From Lacrimispora amygdalina (lineage in GTDB: Bacteria > Bacillota > Clostridia > Lachnospirales > Lachnospiraceae): 64,000 bases of DNA. Where the stretch lies: assembly GCF_900205965.1 (NCBI RefSeq), contig NZ_OAOF01000014.1, forward strand, positions 84,048 through 148,047, read 5' to 3'. Below are positions 8,294 to 16,539 of this stretch, piece by piece. Position 1 is the stretch's first letter; each line of letters starts with the position of its first letter. The notes under the pieces were generated by a model, which was given only the letters and a program-made list of their open reading frames with translations, searched no databases and was not told the origin of the DNA. A program made the translations under genes and the position numbers.

Positions 8294-8385
8294 AAAGAAA
8301 CAACCGCCCCAATACAAGGGGTTGGCCAATGACAATGATAGAAATCCATCCTTGCTACCGTCCAAAGTATACAAGGGTGGTTTTT
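8294..8385 (+). ncRNA. Candidate antitoxin RNA of a type I toxin locus
   Basis: A promoter-like pair at 8259-8287 is followed by about 90 bases without a reading frame. The segment carries a CCCC/GGGG hairpin near 8307-8321 and ends with stem CCATCCTTG / CAAGGGTGG (8346-8354 with 8372-8380, one G-T pair) and five T residues. Such GC-rich double-hairpin segments commonly accompany holin-like toxin genes in Firmicutes. It is convergent with the toxin gene, so it could pair with the toxin mRNA 3' region if that transcript extends past 8385. Start and end are estimates. Confidence 0.5.
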
Positions 8386-8418
8386 CTATGCCTGTTACCA
8401 GGTCTTTATAGAAATACG

Positions 8419-8502
8419 CTACTTACAATTATAAAAAATAAAGGTAAGTAATGCTAAAATGAATGTACCAAAGGCCATAAGGTCCTTAAAGTCATATTTC
8501 AT
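8419..8502 (-). CDS. Holin-like type I toxin peptide (27 aa)
   Basis: A 27-codon frame starts with ATG at 8502, eight bases after GGAGG. The peptide starts MKYDFKDLMAFG, continues as one hydrophobic membrane segment (TFILALLTFIF) and ends with a basic residue. This matches the short Hol-Tox/TxpA/BsrG style of membrane toxins. An ATG two codons earlier (8508) is too close to the ribosome site. An 8-bp hairpin hides the ribosome site (8512-8535), and a candidate antisense RNA lies downstream. All three together support a type I toxin-antitoxin locus. Toxicity itself is inferred. Confidence 0.65.
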   Translation of the reverse strand: MKYDFKDLMAFGTFILALLTFIFYNCK

Positions 8503-8511
8503 CCGCATCAC

Positions 8512-8535
8512 CTCCCATCTATGTAATGATGGAAG
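8512..8535 (-). promoter_or_regulatory. Hairpin sequestering the toxin ribosome site
   Basis: In the toxin mRNA, CTTCCATC (8535-8528) pairs with GATGGGAG (8519-8512), with one G-U pair and an 8-base loop. The right arm contains most of the GGGAGG ribosome site. Structures hiding the ribosome site are a known control in type I toxins of this kind; that it works so here is inference. Confidence 0.5.
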
Positions 8536-8644
8536 GCCAACGCCCCTGCAGTGACACGATTGTTCCTTGTACTTATGGTAACATATCCCAATTTAAGATG
8601 CAATTAGTTTGCCCGTTGCAGAAAGCATTTTTTTAAGAATAATT

Positions 8645-8685
8645 AAAGCTGGATAAACCTGATATAAAAACAGGCCTCCAGCTTT
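8645..8685 (-). terminator. Probable terminator after spoIIP
   Basis: AAAGCTGGA (8645-8653) pairs with TCCAGCTTT (8677-8685), with an inner CCTG/CAGG extension. It sits about 25 bases beyond the spoIIP stop. The trailing T run is weak (TTAATTATT), so confidence is moderate. Confidence 0.5.
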
Positions 8686-8708
8686 TATAGTACCAGTATG
8701 TTCTTTGT

Positions 8709-10088
8709 TTAATTTCCTTTTAAGACCATATCCAGAACCTCTGAAAGTGGTTCCATGGCATTTAATGCTTCCTGATAGGAATTGGTCTGGGCACCTACTT
8801 CAATCAAAGTGGACCGGGCTCTTAAATGCTGGTTATAGCGAAGTCCTTTTATGTAGATCTTACGGGTGAGACCCGGAAAATAAGCTGCGCTGTCTAACTG
8901 CATCTGAAAGCTGAAAGCAAGATTTTTCTCTCTGTATGGATTGGGAAGATATTCAATGGGACCTTCGGGGGTCTGGCAGATTCCGTTAAAAAACATAATC
9001 GGCGCCGTCATTTTTCCATTTACCTTGTTCACCATATGCAGATCACTGTTTACTCCATCCCGGTGAATATCCATAATCACTTCGATGGAAGGGTTTTTTT
9101 GAAGAATTCCGGTTATGCCGTCAAGCGCGTAGGTATAAGCCTTATTTCTGTCCAGCTTTCCGTTTTGCAGATCATAAACAGATGTATCGTGTATGACATT
9201 ATATCCCTTTGCCGTTAATAATTTCGTTAAATAGGTTCCGATTCCCACCACTGTGGCTTCCTTATTCCCAGGTCCGAAATCAGAATATTCTTCCTGAGAG
9301 TGTGTGTGATAGATCAGAATCTGAGGTTTGTCATTTCCTCCTTCCAGAGTGAAATTTTCCGAAAGAAACTGATCGGCTTTCATTAAATCACGTCCTGCGG
9401 TCGTAGAGGTATGAACACTGTAAAAATGCTTCATCATATAATCGTAATCTGCCAGCTGTTCCTTTCGGTAAGTGGTGCCCACAATCGGCCAGATACTGCT
9501 TGATGCACAGGTCATCGCAGAATTTTTATCCTTATTTACAGGGATTTCTGGTTGTGTCACAGCACTTAAATCCTGCTTAGAACCATCTTCTGCTGGGGTT
9601 TCCTGTGTCTCTGGCTGGGCCTTATGTGTCCCTGCATTTACGCTTCCGTCCTCTCCGCTTTCTTCCCCTCCATCATATAGAAGAAAGCTGTGTTCTTCAT
9701 AGAATTTCCCGCTTTCCAGATAGCTTATATATGCCGGATCACTTTCTCCGTAATAATCTGCTGTCTTCCTGCTTCTGCCTGTATACCGGGAAAGGGGGGA
9801 ATGGCTGAAGAAAAACCCGCAAAATAAGCTTCCAAGAGATTTTTCCTGATACAGCGCTTCCCCGTCTTCTACTTCTAAATCCCAGGAAGCAGCAGGATAC
9901 TGGTAATGCCAGATAAGGGAGACACTCTCTGCAACTCCTTCGCCGACCCAGTTTTGTATATCCTTTATATCCAGTCTGCCTGCTGCCTGGGCTGCTTCCT
10001 TCAGACTTAAAAAAGCGGCCAGAATCAGGATTACTGCAATCATTAATTTTTTAATAAAATTGTTCCATTTATCACTGCTTTGTCTCAT
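8709..10088 (-). CDS. spoIIP: Stage II sporulation protein P (SpoIIP)
   Basis: SpoIIP is a peptidoglycan amidase/endopeptidase of the DMP complex (with SpoIID and SpoIIM) that drives membrane migration during engulfment of the forespore. The 459-residue protein has an N-terminal membrane anchor (about residues 12-32) and a variable serine/glutamate-rich middle. The C-terminal catalytic domain shows ILIYHTHSQEEYSD and MDIHRDGVNSD, the zinc-binding motifs of the family, and ends TLIEVGAQTNSYQEALNAM. It is directly downstream of gpr on the same strand (57-base gap), a standard gpr-spoIIP pair expected to be under sporulation sigma factors. No clear promoter was identified by eye. Confidence 0.95.
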   Translation of the reverse strand: MRQSSDKWNNFIKKLMIAVILILAAFLSLKEAAQAAGRLDIKDIQNWVGEGVAESVSLIWHYQYPAASWDLEVEDGEALYQEKSLGSLFCGFFFSHSPLSRYTGRSRKTADYYGESDPAYISYLESGKFYEEHSFLLYDGGEESGEDGSVNAGTHKAQPETQETPAEDGSKQDLSAVTQPEIPVNKDKNSAMTCASSSIWPIVGTTYRKEQLADYDYMMKHFYSVHTSTTAGRDLMKADQFLSENFTLEGGNDKPQILIYHTHSQEEYSDFGPGNKEATVVGIGTYLTKLLTAKGYNVIHDTSVYDLQNGKLDRNKAYTYALDGITGILQKNPSIEVIMDIHRDGVNSDLHMVNKVNGKMTAPIMFFNGICQTPEGPIEYLPNPYREKNLAFSFQMQLDSAAYFPGLTRKIYIKGLRYNQHLRARSTLIEVGAQTNSYQEALNAMEPLSEVLDMVLKGN

Positions 10089-10144
10089 AGCCGCCTTCCT
10101 GCATTCTTACTTCATACTATACTATGCAGAAATCCTGCCGTTTA

Positions 10145-11122
10145 CTACGAAACTTCCTGTCCCAGAAAGGTCATATGGATTCCCTCTGAGATGGTAAAGC
10201 TCAATTCTTTCACCGTTTCGTCAATATCCGGAGGGGTCACATAAAGCGGCCCGAATTCCGGTTCCAACAGCTCTCTGATCAGATCATACTGCTCATCGGA
10301 ATTTAAATTTTCCACAAAATCTCCCATTCCCTTGGTTTCCATATTATCGGACAATGCTCTGATCAAGGTTGTGACCGTATCGTGAACAATGGCAGCTGCT
10401 CCTACCACGGTGGGAACGCCAATAGCCATGACCGGTACTCCTAAGCTTTCTTCTGTTAAGCTGTGACGGTGGTTTCCTACTCCGGAACCTGGATGAATTC
10501 CCGTATCTGTTAACTGTATGGTGGTACCAAGACGCTTTACGCTTCTTGCGGCTAACGCATCAATTGCAATAATGAGATCCGGATTCGTTTCTTTTATGAT
10601 GCCTTTTAAGATTTCAGCAGTCTCCATTCCGGTCTGTGCCATAACGCCCGGGGCGATTCCACTGATCACTGGCATGGTTTTTCCCTGCCAGAATTCATCT
10701 CCATACTGAACCTTTAAATGCCTGGTAACCTGAAGATTATTGAGCACTCTTGGTCCCAGTGAATCCGGAGTTACGGAAGAATTTCCCAGTCCTGCCACCA
10801 ATACGTGAAAATTTGGTTTTTTGAAATCCTTTCCCTCCAGCAGCTTGGAGATCTGGGCTGACAGTTCTTGTGACACCTCCCTGTGATAATCCTCGTCTTT
10901 TAAAGACAGCTGGTCTGCCTCCAGAGTAATGTAGGTTCCAATGGGTTTACCCATCGCCTTTGATCCATTTTCATCAAGAATTTTTACCTCTGTCATTTTA
11001 ATCCGGCTGTTGGAACGGTGCCATTCCCGTAAGGATACTCCCGATATTTCACCGCCGTCACCAGGAAAGCTTTCTTTTTCTTCAACCGCAAGGTCTGTAC
11101 GCACTTCAAATGTGTTTTCCAT
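10145..11122 (-). CDS. gpr: GPR endopeptidase (spore protease)
   Basis: GPR degrades small acid-soluble spore proteins during germination. It is made as a zymogen and removes its own propeptide. The 325 residues start MENTFEVRTDLAVEE, the family propeptide signature. Motifs further on are VLVAGLGNSSVTPDSLGPRV, ISGIAPGVMAQTGMET, IIAIDALAARS and TGIHPGSGVGNHR. The ATG follows GGAGGAAG. It is the first gene of the gpr-spoIIP pair and diverges from rpsT. Confidence 0.97.
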   Translation of the reverse strand: MENTFEVRTDLAVEEKESFPGDGGEISGVSLREWHRSNSRIKMTEVKILDENGSKAMGKPIGTYITLEADQLSLKDEDYHREVSQELSAQISKLLEGKDFKKPNFHVLVAGLGNSSVTPDSLGPRVLNNLQVTRHLKVQYGDEFWQGKTMPVISGIAPGVMAQTGMETAEILKGIIKETNPDLIIAIDALAARSVKRLGTTIQLTDTGIHPGSGVGNHRHSLTEESLGVPVMAIGVPTVVGAAAIVHDTVTTLIRALSDNMETKGMGDFVENLNSDEQYDLIRELLEPEFGPLYVTPPDIDETVKELSFTISEGIHMTFLGQEVS

Positions 11123-11180
11123 TTCTTCCTCCTTTCCAGTATTTCTAAGGTATTTTCTGCAAAAAAGCAGGAATTATGTA

Positions 11181-11209
11181 TTGACATCTGTATTGAAATT
11201 CGTTAAAAT
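11181..11209 (+). promoter_or_regulatory. Promoter of rpsT
   Basis: TTGACA (11181-11186), a 17-base spacer and TAAAAT (11204-11209) lie about 90 bases upstream of the rpsT start, leaving a leader of roughly 85 bases. Confidence 0.8.
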
Positions 11210-11300
11210 ATAAAAGTATGTTTACATTGAACTGTCCGTGTCCAGGCTTTGATGCAAAACAAAGAATAAATCATATTACATTTTATTGGAGGTGTACAGA

Positions 11301-11564
11301 TTGGCTAACATTAAATCTGCAAAGAAAAGAATCTTAGTTAACGAAACTAAGGCTGCTAGAAACAAAGCAATCAGATCCAAAGTGAAAACATCCATTAAGA
11401 AAGTGGAAGTTGCTATTAATGCCGGTGACAAGGCTGCTGCACAGGCATCATTAGTAAGTGCTATTACAGAGATCGACAAAGCTGCTACCAAAGGCGTATA
11501 TCATAAGAATAACGCTTCCAGAAAAGTATCCAGAATCTCTAAAGCTGTTAACGCTATGGCTTAA
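11301..11564 (+). CDS. rpsT: 30S ribosomal protein S20
   Basis: S20 binds 16S rRNA early in small-subunit assembly. The protein begins (M)ANIKSAKKRILVNE and is rich in lysine and alanine, ending KNNASRKVSRISKAVNAMA, as in all S20 proteins (87 residues). The start is a TTG at 11301, eight bases after GGAGGTG. An in-frame TTG at 11286 overlaps that ribosome site and is rejected. It is a single-gene unit with its own promoter and terminator. TTG starts in S20 fit low-abundance tuning or autoregulation seen elsewhere; that is inference here. Confidence 0.97.
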   Translation: MANIKSAKKRILVNETKAARNKAIRSKVKTSIKKVEVAINAGDKAAAQASLVSAITEIDKAATKGVYHKNNASRKVSRISKAVNAMA

Positions 11565-11580
11565 TTCATAAACGATATTG

Positions 11581-11616
11581 ATCCCATTCAGACTAACCCG
11601 CTGAATGGGATTTTTT
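11581..11616 (+). terminator. rpsT terminator
   Basis: An 11-bp perfect stem (ATCCCATTCAG / CTGAATGGGAT) with a 9-base loop is followed by six T residues. Confidence 0.95.
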
Positions 11617-11620
11617 GGTT

Positions 11621-11660
11621 TAGCGGAATCAGCCTTTACCGGTCTGATTCCGCTAAATTT
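11621..11660. terminator. Second hairpin between rpsT and the tail locus
   Basis: TAGCGGAATCAG (11621-11632) pairs perfectly with CTGATTCCGCTA (11644-11655), followed on the plus strand by AATTTTTA. It lies against the stop of the amidase gene, so it can insulate both converging transcripts. Confidence 0.75.
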
Positions 11661-12491
11661 TTATAAAGTTTGAAGTGCGCCATTTTTATCCGTCTGCAGA
11701 CGCATCTCTCCTTCGTACATACTTCCGTCAGCCGTTAACCGGTAAAGCTCTTCCTTCCAGATCACCCATTGGTTCTTTGCCATTTTTCCGGTATCTCCTA
11801 GATAATACCATTTGCCGTTACTTCCGGTCTTCCAGGTGTCCTTTACCATATATCCGGCATCATCAAACCAGTACCAGTCTTCTCCATCCTGATACCAGTC
11901 GTTTTTTACATAATCTCCCGTGTTTCCTAAATAGAATCTCCAGCCGTCTTCCTCTTGCATCCATCCGGATTTTACTTCTGCAGCAGATACAAGGGATTCT
12001 TTAAAATCTTCCCAGGTATGGCTTGTGTGATTGTATACGTAAGGATTGGGGCAGATTTTACCGGTCACATCGTAGTGGCGGATTACGTGATCTTCTCTGA
12101 TCCCGTACTGTTCCATCAGATGCTTGGTCAGTTTTATTGCGGATGCAACGGTTGCATCTTCAAAATACCAGTCTCTGCTTGTATCGGACTGGCTGCCTTT
12201 ATTTCTGACGCACAGTTCAATGCCAATGCTGTTGCTGTTGCGGCATTCCGGGTGGATGTAGGATTTGGCTCCGCAGTGCCATGCGATGTTTTTGTCCTCT
12301 ACGGACTGCCAGATCTCCCCGGAAAAGCCTACAAAGTAGTGGGCGCTGGCTCCAACATACTGGGAAGCATAGTATTTGCAGTTTGCTTCTGCTCCTCCCA
12401 GTGCCCCTACATAGTGAATAACAATATATTTAATACGGCTTAACTCGCCGTTGCTGTAGTTATATGGGGTTATAAGTTTGTTTATTTCCAC
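11661..12491 (-). CDS. N-acetylmuramoyl-L-alanine amidase with wall-binding repeats (endolysin)
   Basis: This enzyme cuts the amide bond between muramic acid and the stem peptide. It would open the wall to release tail particles. The N-terminal ~165 residues are an Amidase_2 domain. Zinc-type residues are seen in IKYIVIHYVG, IAWHCGAK and HVIRHYDVTGKICPNP. From about residue 175 come three aromatic repeats of the choline-binding/CW type (GWMQEEDGWRFYLGNTGDY, NDWYQDGEDWYWFDDAGYM, TWKTGSNGKWYYLGDTGKM) plus a partial fourth. The start is GTG at 12491 behind GGGAGGGG. It is the last gene of the tail locus, next to the holin. Confidence 0.9.
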   Translation of the reverse strand: MEINKLITPYNYSNGELSRIKYIVIHYVGALGGAEANCKYYASQYVGASAHYFVGFSGEIWQSVEDKNIAWHCGAKSYIHPECRNSNSIGIELCVRNKGSQSDTSRDWYFEDATVASAIKLTKHLMEQYGIREDHVIRHYDVTGKICPNPYVYNHTSHTWEDFKESLVSAAEVKSGWMQEEDGWRFYLGNTGDYVKNDWYQDGEDWYWFDDAGYMVKDTWKTGSNGKWYYLGDTGKMAKNQWVIWKEELYRLTADGSMYEGEMRLQTDKNGALQTL

Positions 12492-12646
12492 TTAAATCCC
12501 CTCCCTTCTTCCCGAGAATCCCATGTCGTCTGCGTCAAAGGATTCCCGGAACCTTCAATTTCTGTATGATCGGAATTTTTCAGATTTTCCTGTATTCCGA
12601 TAAGTTCTATGCGGTTCATGTCTTTGGTTGATTCGCTTTTTACCAT
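12482..12646 (-). CDS. Small protein between holin and amidase (54 aa, hypothetical)
   Basis: A 54-codon frame starts ATG at 12646 behind AAGGTGAT and ends inside the amidase start (10-base overlap, TAA at 12484-12482). The product is hydrophilic, with SESTKDMNRIELIGIQENL and a basic end; no membrane segment or known domain is visible. Position suggests a lysis or tail accessory gene, and its translation would be coupled to the amidase. It could also be merely leader sequence carrying the amidase ribosome site. Confidence 0.45.
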   Translation of the reverse strand: MVKSESTKDMNRIELIGIQENLKNSDHTEIEGSGNPLTQTTWDSREEGRGFKWK

Positions 12647-12749
12647 GGTTATCACCTTGTCCCTTTTTATTAATATATGAAGGAATGTTTAAAGGTGTAC
12701 CGTTTATATATAGGTTTGTCCATGAAAGAGACTGTTGGGTGAATTTTTA

Positions 12750-13166
12750 TTATGAGGGCTGTGATTTCTGATTTAGTAAATCAATCGCCTTTGTTAAAAC
12801 TGCCGGTAGAGGAATTCCCATAAGCCCGGCATTTTCTACTATGGATATAAGCTCATTCGCCATAAAACCGATAACTACAGTATCTCTAATGTATGTAGTC
12901 CCAATTGATAAATCAAGACGATGAGCAATTAAAACAAAAAGTAGAGTCATGGATTTTCTGCACAGACCTTTCCAGCCCGCTTTTGATTCCAATGTTCCAG
13001 TCTCTGTTTTTTTGCTGTTATGGAAAATGGCGGCTACTACAATTCCGGATATGAAGTCAATTGCCATGAACATAATTAAAGTGGCAATACCAGTATCCCA
13101 GCCGCCGAATAGCGTTGTGATTATGCTGCCAAGTATACCTGTTAGGGTGCATAAGGTGTTTTTCAT
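12750..13166 (-). CDS. Phage holin (TcdE/Phage_holin_4 type)
   Basis: Holins form membrane lesions that let endolysin reach the wall. The start is ATG at 13166, eight bases after GAGGAG, giving 138 residues. A TTG five codons earlier precedes the ribosome site and is rejected. The protein has hydrophobic helices at about residues 8-45 (LCTLTGILGSIITTLFGG, TLIMFMAIDFISGIVVAA) and again at 75-115. The D-x-x-(S/T)-G motif before the second helix and GxxxK(S/T) segments (ESKAGWKGLCRKS) are typical of the toxin-secretion/phage lysis holin family. It lies upstream of the amidase in the tail locus. Confidence 0.85.
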   Translation of the reverse strand: MKNTLCTLTGILGSIITTLFGGWDTGIATLIMFMAIDFISGIVVAAIFHNSKKTETGTLESKAGWKGLCRKSMTLLFVLIAHRLDLSIGTTYIRDTVVIGFMANELISIVENAGLMGIPLPAVLTKAIDLLNQKSQPS

Positions 13167-13247
13167 ATTGATTCTCCTCAATTTTGATTAATGTTTTAAA
13201 AACATATAATCTTCATTTTTTATAATTTAAGTAGTGATTTAAACGGT

Positions 13248-13869
13248 ATGAAATTTTATACCACGCCAGAGCAACTGGGACTAATAAACCCCACTTCCAT
13301 AGTTGATGTGATTAATGCAATGGCTGATAATAGTGTTTTATTCATAAGAGTAGCTGATGATACGCCTGCTTTTCAGACCTTATGTCCTAAATATTGGGGT
13401 CTATTAGAAATTGTAAAACTTACTATCTATAGGGTTAATTTTAAATTTTCAGATGTAAATAAATTAAAAATAATATCTATCAAGCAAATTATTATGAAGA
13501 TAGTGGGTTTTCAGGTTGGAAAAGGATTATATTGAGTAGTGATTTAGGTAGTTTGGTTTCTGATGCAACTGCAATAGCCGATTGCAACTCTATTTTTAAA
13601 AATTTTGGCGTGTCTATACTGCGCTGGGATGCAAATACGCAAAACACTCCATATAAGCAAGGGTTATATGTTAATACAAATCAAGGATTTATAATAGATT
13701 TTCCAATTGCATCAACCTATAAACACAAATTGCAACTGGAGGAGGAATTAATACAATCGCAGCTCGTTCTGGGTATGCCGGTACTTGGAATAATTGGTCT
13801 ATGCTGGCAAATATAAATGATCATTTAGCTATACCAAAAAGTATTATAAAATATATTACACCAGATTGA
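13248..13869 (+). pseudogene. Decayed tail-fibre tip (pyocin-knob type), inverted orientation
   Basis: Three successive frames make one coherent sequence. The first (13248 to about 13470) contains LGLINPTSIVDVINAMADNS and the start of a knob domain. A frameshift in an A-rich run leads to NIYQANYYEDSGFSGWKRI and then SILRWDANTQNTPYKQGL in the second frame. A shift near 13738 leads to INTIAARSGYAGTWNNW and a stop at 13869. The GWKRI and RWDANTQNTP segments resemble phage tail-fibre tips. It has no proper start, is AT-rich, and points opposite to all other tail genes. It looks like a discarded alternative fibre end left after inversion or recombination. Confidence 0.6.
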
Positions 13870-13877
13870 TTACATTA

Positions 13878-14258
13878 TTATGTAACCACATAGTAACCGT
13901 CTCCTCCATCACCCCCAAAGATATTAATACTATTTTGGGATTTTATTATAAGGTTGTAGACATTAAAATTTATTGATATTATCCTGCGGCCAGAGCCATT
14001 TCCTGTATAACTTGTTGATACAACTTTTGTAAGACTATTAAATTTAACATTAATCTCTGCCTATATCGACCATCATGATCACCAGTAGTTTTATGTATAT
14101 TAAATGTAGTTATAGCAAGTTTTTTACTTAAATCATTATTATATTTGATCCGATAATAATGGCCACTGTTGCCACTCCACTGTCAGACAGGTGAGGCTGC
14201 AGATGCCGTTTGCAATGTTGTAGGTGATTTTGCCTACTTTTATTGTTTCCTGATTCAT
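13878..14258 (-). pseudogene. Frameshifted tail-fibre-associated gene
   Basis: An ATG at 14258 with ribosome site GGGAGG starts MNQETIKVGKITYNIANGIC and then loses frame. Coherent protein continues in a second frame (WSGNSGHYYRIKYNNDLSKK, THTFNIH-like region to HDGRY) and then in a third (INVKFNSLTKVVSTSYTGNG, INIFGGDGGDGYYVVT), ending at 13878. Two compensating shifts mean no single frame covers it. It lies directly after the tail-fibre gene, where fibre accessory or second fibre genes are usual, and converges on the plus-strand remnant. Confidence 0.55.
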
Positions 14259-14271
14259 ATTAAGTCCTCCC

Positions 14272-16539
14272 TTATGAGTTTGTTGGATAAGTTACACTTA
14301 ATTGAATAACTGTACCAACTGGTTTTTGAACATTTGCAGACATTTGCAAATATCCTGTCGAACTTTGGAGCCAGCTATTAATGGTCGGTGGCGTATTTGA
14401 AGCTACCGCAATATCATTAACTGTAATTGGTTTTGGAAATCCAGTAATTGAATATACTGTTCCAGAAGTTAGTGTGGTTGTTGTTGTTACTTCAAGGCAT
14501 ATTGATACCATAGCCATACCATTCAAATTTCCATGTCTTACATATCCACTTTTTAATGTCCCCCACGTACAAGATAAACCCGCAGTTATCAAGCCTGAAA
14601 TCTGAGTACCATTTGTATCTACTATCATACCACCAGAAGTTTGCATCAATCCATATGTACTTCCAGGATATGTGCCCAAGATATGTAGTACTGATGCGCC
14701 AGAGGTGTTGCAAGCATATGAATTATTTGCGCCAGTACAATTTTGCATATATGCCTGTGTATTGACACATGCTACTGCTTGTAACTTTCCTGTGATATCA
14801 CAACCCGCAATTCTAACGAGATTTGATTCACCACATCGTATGCCCATTTTGGTAGGTGCAAGTGTAGTTATTTTCAGGTTGTTTAATAATACATTTGAAT
14901 TACTAGTCACTCTAATAGAAGCATCATCATCACTATTGTTAATCTTGATACCACTTATTATAGTTAACGCGGAACAGTAGTTTATGTTAACGTATGATAC
15001 AGTCACTTCATCAGAAACAGTTTCAGCGTTACTTTTTATGTATATAATACCCCCATGAAAACTATCAACTTGCAATCTTTCGAAATAAACACCGTTAGCA
15101 ACTATAATTGTTGCAGTATGTCCACCTAAATCTTTGGGTAGTATATCTACCGCGTGCTGTATGGTCCTAAATGGATTTTCACTTGTACCATCACCTGTTA
15201 TATCGGATCCCGTAGTCGCCACATATAATGTCAAATCATATCTTAATGTACCAATTTTAGCTCCATAATTGCTAGCAACAATACCACCAGATACATAATA
15301 ATCATCTAGTGTCGTACCGGTAGTTTGATACATATCGCCTTTAAAAATTTGACCTCCACCTCCTACATAAGTCCCGTATTGATTACCAACACTATTAGAC
15401 CAACTACCAGAATATATGTATGAACTATATGATCTTAAACAAATAGCGTGGTTTAATGATCGGCAATTAGTAATCCTAACTGTTGGCGTGTAATCAAAAC
15501 TAAACGAAGGATTACTAGGCGCACTGACAATAGATTGACAAGCCTCAACAAGTACAAACTTACACCGATCTACATACATACTTGTTACATTTTCAGTAGT
15601 GAAATTAAGCCCTATTACTGATATAGATTCACATGTATTAATAGCAATTGAACCCGCATTGCAAAGTGAATTTAATACCAGATCTCCTTGCCTACGCAAA
15701 ACCAATTGTCCGTTATCAAAACCACGAATTGTGATATTTTCATTATATGTACCATCAGATATAAATATTGTTGCTTTGCATCCACTTAAGTCCTTTGGTA
15801 CTACGCTTAATGCCTTTGTAATACTGGCATATGGACTTGTTTCGCTACCATCACCTATTGTATCTGATCCAGTTGTTGCCACATAATAAGACACATCAGA
15901 ATATAAACTCAACGCCTGCAAATCACTATTTAATTTATTATACAAATCAAACAACGTCTTCCCATACCTCGCATCAAGAGCATACCCTCCCGCAGTCGTA
16001 CTCCCATTATTTACCAACTTCCCCACTGTGATGATACCAGTCTTAAAGTTATTATAATCCTGTATAAACTTCCTGACTTTCCCAAAAAACTGTCTGGAAC
16101 TTTCCCCCTCTTCCGGAACAGGAAATTCAGATGAAACGGAATCCAGTGATTTAATTTTAGTATCTGAGATATCACCATCAGCCGATACTTTTGAATTCCA
16201 GTCCTTTTTTTCTCCATCGGAAACAAACCGATTCGCCCCATCCGTTTCAATATCCGATGCGCGTCCTGAAAATGCGATATTCTTCATTTCAGAGAACCAT
16301 TTTTTTATCTTACCATGAGTTAACGATAAGGATTCCCCGGACTCAAGATTTTCCCGTAACACCTCTTCTTCAAATGTGGTAACTGTCTGCGAGGAATCTC
16401 CTGTTTTATCCAGTTTTTTCTGTTCCTGATTCATAAGTTCCTCATCAATTGAATCCAATGTCCCGTTGTACTCATTTATATCATAGAAATCGTCTTCCCC
16501 TGGTTTGGGAAATTTATAATTCTTCGTTTCATTTTTCAT
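14272..16539 (-). CDS. Tail fibre protein with duplicated beta-helix segment
   Basis: This 755-residue protein is the probable receptor-binding fibre. The hydrophilic N-terminal ~130 residues (KFPKPGEDDFYDINEYNGTL, later FSGRASDIETDGANRFV) would attach to the baseplate. A helical stretch follows. Two related segments begin with YYVATTGSDTIGDGS near residue 215 and LYVATTGSDITGDG near residue 436. Each leads into a run of short strands with T/I/N spacing like a parallel beta-helix (pectate-lyase fold, DUF1565-like). The C-terminus is threonine-rich. The part after about residue 180 is visibly more AT-rich than the N-terminal part, pointing to a mosaic junction. The start overlaps the XkdU-like gene by 11 bases. 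Confidence 0.75.
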   Translation of the reverse strand: MKNETKNYKFPKPGEDDFYDINEYNGTLDSIDEELMNQEQKKLDKTGDSSQTVTTFEEEVLRENLESGESLSLTHGKIKKWFSEMKNIAFSGRASDIETDGANRFVSDGEKKDWNSKVSADGDISDTKIKSLDSVSSEFPVPEEGESSRQFFGKVRKFIQDYNNFKTGIITVGKLVNNGSTTAGGYALDARYGKTLFDLYNKLNSDLQALSLYSDVSYYVATTGSDTIGDGSETSPYASITKALSVVPKDLSGCKATIFISDGTYNENITIRGFDNGQLVLRRQGDLVLNSLCNAGSIAINTCESISVIGLNFTTENVTSMYVDRCKFVLVEACQSIVSAPSNPSFSFDYTPTVRITNCRSLNHAICLRSYSSYIYSGSWSNSVGNQYGTYVGGGGQIFKGDMYQTTGTTLDDYYVSGGIVASNYGAKIGTLRYDLTLYVATTGSDITGDGTSENPFRTIQHAVDILPKDLGGHTATIIVANGVYFERLQVDSFHGGIIYIKSNAETVSDEVTVSYVNINYCSALTIISGIKINNSDDDASIRVTSNSNVLLNNLKITTLAPTKMGIRCGESNLVRIAGCDITGKLQAVACVNTQAYMQNCTGANNSYACNTSGASVLHILGTYPGSTYGLMQTSGGMIVDTNGTQISGLITAGLSCTWGTLKSGYVRHGNLNGMAMVSICLEVTTTTTLTSGTVYSITGFPKPITVNDIAVASNTPPTINSWLQSSTGYLQMSANVQKPVGTVIQLSVTYPTNS

